This document shows positions 17,237 through 23,741 of a stretch of DNA of 23,741 bases, in pieces. Each line of letters opens with the position of its first letter. Within the stretch, counting starts at the first letter, position 1. The position numbers and the translations under genes were made by a program. The stretch comes from Gemmatimonadota bacterium (GTDB lineage Bacteria > Latescibacterota > UBA2968): contig PAXL01000017.1 in assembly GCA_002714465.1 (NCBI GenBank), forward strand, positions 18,812 through 42,552, given 5' to 3'. The notes beneath the pieces are model-generated. The model was not told where the DNA came from. It saw only the letters and a list, made by a program, of their open reading frames with translations, and ran no database searches.

Positions 17237-18481
17237 ATGAAAGACACCTTCCACCACGCTTGGCTTCGCTCGGTCCTCTTTCTTGCTGGCATTACCCTGC
17301 CGATTGGCCTCGCACAGGCTGCAAATCCAGCCGACCTCCTTGAACCGGGTCATTTCGTTAACTATGTCAAAGCATCACCCGATCAGGTCGACGCTCTAAA
17401 TAGCTGGGTGGACGGCCTCCGGTCAGCAATTGCCGCCCATCAGTGGGCTTATGGCAAACGGAGCAACGAAGGCCGACTCTGGCAAGGCTTTCACCCCCGC
17501 CTCAAGGATCTCCACGAGCTGCAGAAGCAGACACGCGTGAAGACGGACACCTACCTCGACTCAATCAGATCGGTCCTGACATCCAAGCAGAAGGAGAGGC
17601 TGCACGACATCCTGAAGAGGGACGACCTGCTCGGTTATCCGATCGCGGACGTCCCTTTCCATCGGATCAGCGCCTCACCGCTCAAACCGCGGTTCCAGGA
17701 CAACGTAAGGGCCTACCAAGTCGAGGTGCCGGGACCGAACACGGCCGCTTCGAACTGGTCCTACGAGGATCTCCTCGAAATCTGGACGGTCAGTCAATAC
17801 ATCCGCCTGCCCGACCCGATGGCCAATGATACCTTCATGCGGTCTCCCAACATCCAAGTTCGATCGGACTCACCGACACTCCGAAGCCTGATCGTTCGGT
17901 CGCCTTTGATCGTCTCAGCCACCCTGTTCGTCCCCGACCTGGCAGGTGTCGAATTCGGCTTACTCTACAACTACTATGAGCATACCTTCGAGAATCGCGA
18001 ATCCGCTTGGCAGAATTTTGGTGACACGAATGGGCTGGACGATCACATACTCGTGCGACTCAGGCTAAGTACGCCCTATAATGCGTACTACCTGTCGACC
18101 GACCGTTACATCTTCTTCATACAGAACAGGGACGGAACGGGATTTGAGCCGGAAAAGATGGAGGCCAAACCTGTTCGCAAGGTCGAGGCTCTGGAGATTC
18201 GCGTGCCGGGACGGACCGTGACCTATACGGATGTCTTCGGCACCTACACGGGTCAACCTGGATACAGAGAGACGCGCGCGCTCAGCGGCCCAGAAAAGAT
18301 CACCTATTCTGGCCAGGAGCGATTGATCAAGCTCTTCTTCCCAGCCCGAGACTTTTCCGGGTCACCCGTGATCAGCGGCGAGACACGGGAAATCACGCTG
18401 ATCATCCAGCCCGATCTGGAAAACCTACCTCGGATGGAGCTAAGCTGGGAGATGAGGAAGAAACCGAAGGCAAACAGATGA
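17237..18481 (+). CDS. exported protein of unknown function
   Basis: I do not recognise this 414-residue protein. It has a clear Sec signal peptide: MKDTFHHAWLRS, a hydrophobic core, then LAQA with cleavage expected after residue 28. The N-terminal third is probably helical, containing KTDTYLDSIRSVLTSKQKERL, which resembles helical periplasmic segments with an LTxxQ-like pattern. The remainder alternates polar and hydrophobic residues as in beta-rich proteins (LIVRSPLIVSATLFVPD, NYYEHTFENRE, RYIFFIQNRDG, REITLIIQPDLE). Its stop overlaps the next start as ATGA, so it is translationally coupled to the TPR lipoprotein and then to a LolB-like lipoprotein. A role at the cell envelope is inferred from that context and the signal peptide only. 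Confidence 0.8.
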   Translation: MKDTFHHAWLRSVLFLAGITLPIGLAQAANPADLLEPGHFVNYVKASPDQVDALNSWVDGLRSAIAAHQWAYGKRSNEGRLWQGFHPRLKDLHELQKQTRVKTDTYLDSIRSVLTSKQKERLHDILKRDDLLGYPIADVPFHRISASPLKPRFQDNVRAYQVEVPGPNTAASNWSYEDLLEIWTVSQYIRLPDPMANDTFMRSPNIQVRSDSPTLRSLIVRSPLIVSATLFVPDLAGVEFGLLYNYYEHTFENRESAWQNFGDTNGLDDHILVRLRLSTPYNAYYLSTDRYIFFIQNRDGTGFEPEKMEAKPVRKVEALEIRVPGRTVTYTDVFGTYTGQPGYRETRALSGPEKITYSGQERLIKLFFPARDFSGSPVISGETREITLIIQPDLENLPRMELSWEMRKKPKANR

Positions 18482-20421
18482 ATCACCGACTCTACAATGC
18501 CCTAAGGCGCGCTCTAGCCGCCCTAGTGACGGTCGCCCTAGTTTCGTGTGCCACAGCACCCGAAACCGGCATTTCGCTCCGCCCGATCCCGAAGCCTACG
18601 CCACCCGACCCGCTCGCACTGACACACTTCGTCAACGCGAAGCTCCTCGAGATGCGCGGACGGAGCGACCGGGCCATCGTCTCGCTTCGTGCTGCGATCG
18701 CGATCGACACGTCTTCGGCCACGCTTTACCGCGCACTCGCCAGGAACTTCGCGGCCCTCAACCAGTATGCAGAGGCCACAATACCCGCCAGCAGAGCCCT
18801 CGCTCTCGACCGAAACGACCTGCCGACACGCTGGATCTACCACGACGCTCTGTTAAAGGAGCTCAAAGACACGACGGCTGCCCTCACTCAGCTCGAGATC
18901 TTGGTCAAGCAGGAGCCCGAGCCGATTAAGGTCTATCAGCAGATGTTGAACGTGCACGCCGCACGTAAGGACAACGCAGCCGTCCTGACGACGCTCGACA
19001 GGATCACGGAATTGCCAGACCTCAACGAAGCGGGCAAACTGATCGCGGCCCAGAACTACCAGGCACGCGGCGCGAACACCCGTGCCGAGCGACTCGTCCG
19101 GAACGTCTTGGCAACCAACCCGAGTCGTGGCGAAGCTTGGGTAAAGCTCGCCAACCTGCAGGTCCTTCGAGGAGATACGCTCTCCGGTGCTCTATCCCTA
19201 CGTCAGGCCATCCGAAACCCAGAGCGGCGGGTAGATGCACGCAAGGTCTGGCAGGAGCTCGTCCGCATCTATGGTCCTGCGCCGCGAATGGATTCGCTTC
19301 TCGTGGAATCACCACCAGATACGGCTTTCCAAGAGCAGTTGGGAGAGGTCTTCCGGCAGTTTGCGCGGTCAGGCAATCCGCAGCACTCGCCGGCGCTCCT
19401 TGAGCGCTCCTTCGCCCTCTTCAACAACATCAGTCGCCTTTCTCCCAGACGTGCAGATCTATATGCTAAGCAGGGAGAGCTCCTGCTCAACCTGAACCGT
19501 CCTAGAGATGCGAGAACGGCCTTCCTGCGTGCGTCTCAGCTGGACGACGACCGTCCTGAGTATCATCTCGGTGCGGCGCACACGATGCTGTATGAACGTC
19601 TCTACGAACCTGCGATCCAGATTCTGGAGCGAATCAAGCCGCTCTTCACGCCGAAGTCGGAGTTCTACGAGAAGACGATGCTTTCGCTCGGCAATGCCTA
19701 CTCAGCCACAGGGCAGAACGAGAAGGCACGCAGAACTTTCCATGAATCCATCGAAGCTTCACCGGACAACACAAACTACCCGTTCGACCTGGCTGAAACC
19801 TACATCCGCGAAGGAAACTGGGACAAGGCGGCAGACGGTTTCAGGGCGCTGGTTCCGCGTGTCGAGAAGGATCCGATCGCGCTCGGTCAAACGCTTTATG
19901 GCTTGGCACGCTCGCTCGAACGGAGCGGCGAATTCGACGAGTCGGTCCGTCACTTCGAGAGGCTCCTATCACTCCATCCGAACCACGCCGACGCGCTCAA
20001 CTATCTGGGCTACATGTTCGCCGAACGGGGCGTAAGGCTCGGTGAGGCGGAAAACTTCATCAAGCGTGCGCTCGAGAGCGACCCGAACAACGGGGCCTAC
20101 TTGGACAGCCTAGGGTGGGTCTACTTCCAGACAGGCGATTATAGGAGGGCACAGGAACTCCTGCAAAAAGCGATCGCGCAGGAAGAAGCTGAGCTCAGAA
20201 AAGTAGGATCCGAAGAAACCGCACGCCTTAAAGCGGGGCGCGAGAATCTGGCAGTCATATACGACCACGCAGGGGACTGCGCACTGGCCATCAACCAGTT
20301 CAGCGAGGCGCGGAAGTGGTGGCGTCTGGCTCTCGAGAACGACCCCAACATCGAGAACACCCGTGACAAGCTCCAAGAGCTCGACCGGGAGCATCCCCCG
20401 AATCCGTACCGTGCGCCCTGA
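18478..20421 (+). CDS. TPR-repeat lipoprotein
   Basis: This 647-residue protein starts with a lipoprotein signal (MNHRLYNALRRALAAL...LVSC, lipid-modified Cys24) and is built mostly of tetratricopeptide repeats. Clear repeats include NYPFDLAETYIREGNWDKAA, ALNYLGYMFAERG with RALESDPNN, and AYLDSLGWVYFQTGDYRRAQ followed by LLQKAI. The LNYLGY...LDSLGW pair is characteristic of a family of bacterial TPR proteins often encoded just upstream of lolB. It probably acts as a periplasm-facing scaffold for envelope assembly, though no partner can be named. The start overlaps the preceding stop (ATGA). The 3' end overlaps the next gene by 11 bp. Confidence 0.9.
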   Translation: MNHRLYNALRRALAALVTVALVSCATAPETGISLRPIPKPTPPDPLALTHFVNAKLLEMRGRSDRAIVSLRAAIAIDTSSATLYRALARNFAALNQYAEATIPASRALALDRNDLPTRWIYHDALLKELKDTTAALTQLEILVKQEPEPIKVYQQMLNVHAARKDNAAVLTTLDRITELPDLNEAGKLIAAQNYQARGANTRAERLVRNVLATNPSRGEAWVKLANLQVLRGDTLSGALSLRQAIRNPERRVDARKVWQELVRIYGPAPRMDSLLVESPPDTAFQEQLGEVFRQFARSGNPQHSPALLERSFALFNNISRLSPRRADLYAKQGELLLNLNRPRDARTAFLRASQLDDDRPEYHLGAAHTMLYERLYEPAIQILERIKPLFTPKSEFYEKTMLSLGNAYSATGQNEKARRTFHESIEASPDNTNYPFDLAETYIREGNWDKAADGFRALVPRVEKDPIALGQTLYGLARSLERSGEFDESVRHFERLLSLHPNHADALNYLGYMFAERGVRLGEAENFIKRALESDPNNGAYLDSLGWVYFQTGDYRRAQELLQKAIAQEEAELRKVGSEETARLKAGRENLAVIYDHAGDCALAINQFSEARKWWRLALENDPNIENTRDKLQELDREHPPNPYRAP

Positions 20422-21190
20422 CCCCAAAGCGTGGGGACTTCTCGTCGGGCTGCTGGCCTGGAGCTGCTCTTCGCTCCCCGTAGCGCGCACTCCACCATCC
20501 ATCAACGGTCCGAGAGACCTCTTCCAGACCATCCGATCGCACACGGATTCACTCAAGGACATTCGATCTCGAGCGAAGGTCTCGATCGAGATCGACGGTG
20601 TCAGGCAGAAGGCAACCAGCATCGTCTTCTACCGACAACCCAACAACCTGCGTATGGAGGTCAGCGGCACGCTAGGTGTCAGCATCATGTCCGCCAGATT
20701 CTGGTCCGACTCCCTTCTCGTCTACCTTCCGTCGGATAAAGGATATCTGGAGGGCGATGCGGCACGCGTGCTCTACCAAGTAACCGGAATGAACCTCGGT
20801 TACTACGATGTCCAGCGCATCATTCTCGGTGTCCCCACTCTTAAGGAGTCGGACCGCCGCTACGTAACGAGCTTCGCCACGACCCCGGATCAGTATGTGC
20901 TTGATCTACACCATCCGCTCTACCGTCGCAGAGTGTGGGTCGACCGGTCTCTCGTCACGCTCGCCCGCGAGGACATCATCGACTACCACGGCTCACTCCG
21001 ATCGAGCCTCAGGCTCTCCGGTTACGAGCAAGTCGGTGACTGTCTGCTTCCTACGAAGATCGAGATCGTTCAAGGCGGCAACCATATCCAATGGTCCGTC
21101 GAATCGGCCCGCCCCAACGAGGGTCTCGACAGTGACCTCTTTGTTCTGAATATCCCTCCCGGGACTGCTCGGTTGGGCAAAACACCTTAA
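20411..21190 (+). CDS. LolB-like/DUF4292-like outer-membrane lipoprotein
   Basis: This 259-residue protein starts at a GTG inside the end of the TPR gene. It begins MRPDPKAWGLLVGLLAWSC, a short lipoprotein signal with Cys19. The -3 residue is Ala, acceptable but not ideal. The body resembles LolA/LolB-fold carriers: a helix with TDSLKDIRSRAKVSIEIDG, then strands such as SIVFYRQPNNLRMEVSG, GVSIMSARFWSDSLLVYLPS and LDLHHPLYRRRVWVDRS. LolB accepts lipoproteins from LolA and inserts them into the outer membrane. The assignment rests on fold-like pattern plus the TPR-lolB gene order. Sequence likeness to classical proteobacterial LolB is weak, so a DUF4292-type relative with a different cargo is possible. 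Confidence 0.65.
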   Translation: MRPDPKAWGLLVGLLAWSCSSLPVARTPPSINGPRDLFQTIRSHTDSLKDIRSRAKVSIEIDGVRQKATSIVFYRQPNNLRMEVSGTLGVSIMSARFWSDSLLVYLPSDKGYLEGDAARVLYQVTGMNLGYYDVQRIILGVPTLKESDRRYVTSFATTPDQYVLDLHHPLYRRRVWVDRSLVTLAREDIIDYHGSLRSSLRLSGYEQVGDCLLPTKIEIVQGGNHIQWSVESARPNEGLDSDLFVLNIPPGTARLGKTP

Positions 21191-21194
21191 AAAA

Positions 21195-21216
21195 CCCGGA
21201 TGGTAAACCATCCGGG
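21195..21216 (-). terminator. intrinsic terminator, reverse orientation
   Basis: A perfect 9-bp stem, CCCGGATGG (21195-21203) with CCATCCGGG (21208-21216), has the loop TAAA. On the reverse strand it is followed by six T residues (the A run 21189-21194), making it a good terminator for the decayed regulator that ends at 21258. On the forward strand it sits five bases after the LolB-like stop and may also help end that transcript. Confidence 0.8.
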
Positions 21217-21257
21217 CCACGTTCATCGCGTACTTCCTAACCGCCTCAATTATTCTC

Positions 21258-21587
21258 TTAAGCTTCCTTTTTCAGCTTCGCCAGATCCACATACTCTTCT
21301 AAAACGAGGTAGGCGAGCAGCACGTCTGGCGATCCGCCGAAAAGTCCGTAGACCACCCGTCGCACCGCCGATCTCCCCACGTCCAACTCCCGAACCGTGG
21401 GGCGGTAGACCCTTTACGCAGCCTTCTTTCCTGAAAGGAACGTAGCCCTTCTACTCCATGCCATGATCTGCAGGAGAATCTAAATCGTCGGGTCGACAAG
21501 TCAGGTAGATTGCCTTGGATCTGTTCGACCATCGCTTCCCTAGATCCCCCAGATCACCTGCATGATCTGGGTTTCCCAGGTGGTCAG
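21258..21587 (-). pseudogene. decayed BlaI/MecI/CopY-family transcriptional regulator
   Basis: Reverse-strand fragments in shifting frames together spell out a penicillinase-repressor-type regulator. From 21587: LTTWETQIMQVIWGI, then a stop at 21540-21542. From 21538 in another frame: EAMVEQIQGNLPDLSTR. From 21450: KGYVPFRKEGCV. From 21413, after a stop: VYRPTVRELDVGRSAVRRVV, YGLFGGSPDVLLAYLVLEEY and the ending VDLAKLKKEA plus TAA (21258-21260). The order matches the family: winged-helix start, recognition region, wing with KGYV, the YRPTV linker, then FGGSP in the dimerisation helix region. At least two stops and three frame changes separate the pieces, so the gene looks dead unless the sequence has errors. 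Intact relatives control beta-lactamase or copper genes, often with a BlaR1/M56 partner. None is present here. The terminator at 21195-21216 belongs to it. Confidence 0.75.
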
Positions 21588-21643
21588 CCCCTTCCCTCTT
21601 TCTCCCCAAAACGCTCATAACGTCGCGCAAGGCGAGAGCGGGG

Positions 21644-22480
21644 TCAAGATCGCTTGAAAAAACCGGCGATTCGAGAGCTAGTGCGCTTCACTGCGTGGCC
21701 CGAAACGGCCATCATGGGGCTCGACTCTTCCTCCTGCTCGCGCCACCGGTTTCTGAGCTCGATCATCGACTTGGCTGTAAGTTTACCTGTTGCCTCGAGA
21801 TCCACAATCATTTGAAACTGCTTGAGAGACTCTACGGTCGAAGCATTCAACTCGCCGCTTATAGGCGACACCTCATAGCCCAAGTTGTTCAGGAGCACCT
21901 GGGCCTCGTAGACGTGCTCCATACCCAGCTCGAGGTCCTCCACCACACCAGGCTGTGACACCGGTTCTACCTGCTTCAAACCTGCGGAGGTGATCTCTGA
22001 CAGCAAGACCAATCGTACGAGCCGCACCTCGAAAACCGAGAGTAGAAGCGCCACCAGACTGAGCCCAATAACGGCAACTGCGATCGTCCAGCGGACTTGG
22101 TAATGCGCAAGCCGATCGCTCACCTCCACAAGTGTGTAGATCGTCTCGAACTTGACCAGACGCATCGCGCCCAGGCCGGATAGAAGGTGAACGGCCGAGA
22201 GGATGACGGGTGTCTTGAGGGGGACACGAAGCGGCGTCTGCGCAAGCCGCCTCGTAAATGCGACGATCACCGCCCAGGCATCCAACAGGAGAAGCCACAA
22301 CGGCAGCAAGGCCACCGAGGCGAAGAACTGGTCAGTCGGATTGTGGGCGTTCCTCACACCGATCAGGGCCGACATCACGCACGCCAGCCCCACGCAAACG
22401 TAGGTGGCCCAAACCATGGTTTCTGCGACCCGTGTGTTCACTTGGGGGATCGCCATTTGTGCCGTGTCGAGTCTGTTCAT
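21644..22480 (-). CDS. membrane protein with C-terminal peptidoglycan-binding-like domain
   Basis: This 278-residue protein has about four predicted transmembrane segments: VWATYVCVGLACVMSALIGV, ASVALLPLWLLLLDAWAVIV, VILSAVHLLSGLGAM and WTIAVAVIGLSLVALLLSVF. A soluble C-terminal half follows, with a PG_binding_1-like stretch: AQVLLNNLGYEVSPISGELN, ASTVESLKQFQMIVDLEATG and KLTAKSMIELRNRW. That motif set (LGY, G-x-L, F-Q, G-x-L) is typical of cell-wall-binding helical domains. No enzyme domain is visible, so a sensor, scaffold or anchor is possible. The ATG at 22480 is chosen because the open upstream extension is Arg-rich, unlike a natural N-terminus, and overlaps the flippase gene. An in-frame ATG at 22456 is an alternative. 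Confidence 0.75.
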   Translation of the reverse strand: MNRLDTAQMAIPQVNTRVAETMVWATYVCVGLACVMSALIGVRNAHNPTDQFFASVALLPLWLLLLDAWAVIVAFTRRLAQTPLRVPLKTPVILSAVHLLSGLGAMRLVKFETIYTLVEVSDRLAHYQVRWTIAVAVIGLSLVALLLSVFEVRLVRLVLLSEITSAGLKQVEPVSQPGVVEDLELGMEHVYEAQVLLNNLGYEVSPISGELNASTVESLKQFQMIVDLEATGKLTAKSMIELRNRWREQEEESSPMMAVSGHAVKRTSSRIAGFFKRS

Positions 22481-22490
22481 GGGGTGGACC

Positions 22491-22518
22491 AATATAGGGA
22501 GTGCGACATTCCGATCAA
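22491..22518 (-). promoter_or_regulatory. possible promoter before the peptidoglycan-binding membrane protein
   Basis: On the reverse strand TTGATC (22513-22518) and TATATT (22491-22496) are 16 bp apart, in the 34-bp gap after the flippase gene. Transcription would start near 22484, only about four bases before the ATG at 22480. This would make that start almost leaderless, or favour the ATG at 22456. Confidence 0.35.
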
Positions 22519-23711
22519 GCGAGGGTAGTGTCCCTAGACGTCCGGCGTGACAACCCCACCCAGAGCACGAGCATCGCAACCGTGCTCGCGATCGCTGGCG
22601 CGAAAGCCGTGGTCTCGGCGCCGTAGAGGGATTCGAAACCAACAGCCAGACCGAATCCTCCCGCAAGCAATGCCGTCATCACAGCCGTGGCGAAGCCCTC
22701 ATTTCGGGAGGCAAGCAGAAGTGTATACGCCAGCCCACAGAGTGCAAATGAGGGGACGCACGATGCGAGCAGCCTTATGGGCCTAACGCTCCCCGCATAC
22801 TCATCTCCAAAAATAACCGTCGCCAGCGGAGCAACCAGAAACAAGATCAGCAGTGACACGAGGCTGTAGATGACAAAACCGAACCCCAGCACTCCACGGC
22901 TGGTCTCACCCTTGACGGCACTCGCTAGCACCGCCTCGAAGCCCGCGCTCACGAGGATGTATAGAGCCGCAGCAGCCCTGTATCCTACATAAAACACGCC
23001 CGCTTCGGCCGGCGCCAGCACGTATGTCGACAGATAGGTCAGATACAGCAGGCTCCCTAGGAAGTAGACACCAGGAAGGTGGAGCAACCCTTCCCGGACG
23101 GTCTGTCGACTGAACCCCAGTCTGACCCTCAGGCTCTGACGATACTGTCGTGCCAAGATAGCGTAGGCAATGACGCAATAGACGAGACGGGACCCGGCAT
23201 AGCACCACGCGACGGCCGCCAGTCCCCCACCCGCGTGGAGAGAGAAGGCAAGACTCCCGAGAAGCAGGACAGTGAGCCCCGTGATCATCCAGCAACTGAT
23301 ATGCGATCTGTGCAGCCCCTTGAACACCGAACTGGCACTATCACCCATGCTCATCGCGATCGTCGACAGTCCGATCAGGGCGACCGCAACGGATACATGA
23401 GACTCGCCCCAGACCACTCCCCCCAAAAACATTGCGCCGAAAACGACAGGCGCGAGAGTCATCTTGTAGGCGATCACCACGTTAAGTGTTGTCGCCAGAT
23501 CAGCACCCCCGGCAACTGACTTGATGATCCTGTTATTCATCCCGAGGTCCAGAAAAGGGATGAAGAAAGCAGTCAGCGAGATGGCGAACCCGTAGTCGGC
23601 CAGCGTATCACCACCAAGTGATCGGGCCACCATCACCATTCCGAGCAACCCACCCAGTACGTGGACGGCCTTCTCGATCGTCAGGTAGATCGCGTTTCGA
23701 TGCAGGTTCAT
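22515..23711 (-). CDS. polysaccharide/oligosaccharide flippase (Wzx/MATE-like)
   Basis: This is a membrane protein of about 398 residues with roughly a dozen hydrophobic segments. Its N-terminus is typical of lipid-linked oligosaccharide flippases: an amphipathic start, then VHVLGGLLGMVMVARSLG and DYGFAISLTAFFIPFLDLGM. Later segments include YVLAPAEAGVFYVGYRAAAA, and LATVIFGDEYAGSVRPIRLL matches the conserved flippase motif around FGxxY. It would move undecaprenyl-linked glycan units across the inner membrane for capsule, O-antigen or exopolysaccharide export. I chose the ATG at 23711. The frame is open to the window edge at 23741 with no clear Shine-Dalgarno sequence, so the gene could extend further. 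Its glycan genes would lie beyond the window. Confidence 0.82.
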   Translation of the reverse strand: MNLHRNAIYLTIEKAVHVLGGLLGMVMVARSLGGDTLADYGFAISLTAFFIPFLDLGMNNRIIKSVAGGADLATTLNVVIAYKMTLAPVVFGAMFLGGVVWGESHVSVAVALIGLSTIAMSMGDSASSVFKGLHRSHISCWMITGLTVLLLGSLAFSLHAGGGLAAVAWCYAGSRLVYCVIAYAILARQYRQSLRVRLGFSRQTVREGLLHLPGVYFLGSLLYLTYLSTYVLAPAEAGVFYVGYRAAAALYILVSAGFEAVLASAVKGETSRGVLGFGFVIYSLVSLLILFLVAPLATVIFGDEYAGSVRPIRLLASCVPSFALCGLAYTLLLASRNEGFATAVMTALLAGGFGLAVGFESLYGAETTAFAPAIASTVAMLVLWVGLSRRTSRDTTLA

Positions 23712-23741
23712 GGGGTTCCGGATACCAAAAAGGAGCAAGCT

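Noticed and set aside
22481..22666. Arg-rich N-terminal extension of the peptidoglycan-binding membrane protein
   Set aside because: Its sequence looks like a shadow of the overlapping flippase gene, and a promoter-like element lies inside it.

Overview
The window looks like chromosomal DNA of a moderately GC-rich, diderm (Gram-negative) bacterium. It carries housekeeping genes only: no tRNA, rRNA, CRISPR array or intact mobile element was seen. The evidence for an outer membrane is two adjacent lipoprotein genes, one of them LolB-like, plus exported proteins. The groESL operon is under a perfect CIRCE operator, implying HrcA control. I cannot fix the phylum. Gemmatimonadota or a related environmental lineage would fit the gene content, but this is a low-confidence inference.

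Layout. Positions 1-2957: ppdK (pyruvate phosphate dikinase) with its own promoter and terminator. 2958-5944: parA-parB, a terminator, then ftsY. 5945-6416: a gene-poor gap with one doubtful reverse ORF and a strong promoter. 6417-9797: a sulfur/Fe-S block of iscS, an Mrp/ApbC-type Fe-S carrier ATPase, and a rhodanese-E1 (MoeB/ThiF-type) fusion. 9811-10533: a spermidine-synthase-like protein. 10701-12794 (reverse): groES-groEL. 12820-13339 (reverse): a nickel superoxide dismutase with a Sec-type signal peptide. Divergent from it are rnr (RNase R) and purF (15746-17149). 17237-21190: a three-gene overlapping cell-envelope operon (exported unknown, TPR lipoprotein, LolB-like lipoprotein). 21195-21587 (reverse): a decayed BlaI/MecI/CopY-family regulator with its terminator. 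21644-23741 (reverse): a membrane protein with a peptidoglycan-binding-like domain and a polysaccharide flippase running to the window edge.

How the genes work together. IscS supplies persulfide sulfur, Mrp handles Fe-S clusters, and the E1-like enzyme would adenylate a sulfur-carrier protein for cofactor or thiolation chemistry. PurF keeps the four cysteines of the Fe-S-containing Bacillus-type enzyme, so it is a likely client. The TPR/LolB-like pair and the flippase/peptidoglycan-binding pair belong to envelope biogenesis.

Most notable points. (1) The Ni-SOD has its Ni-binding His exactly at a predicted signal-peptidase site. (2) The rhodanese domain of the E1 fusion has lost its catalytic Cys. 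(3) A regulator pseudogene is hidden in an apparently empty intergenic stretch. (4) rnr has no standard start codon in frame ahead of its helix-turn-helix domain. (5) Five promoters share the same TTGNNN-17 bp-TATATT layout.
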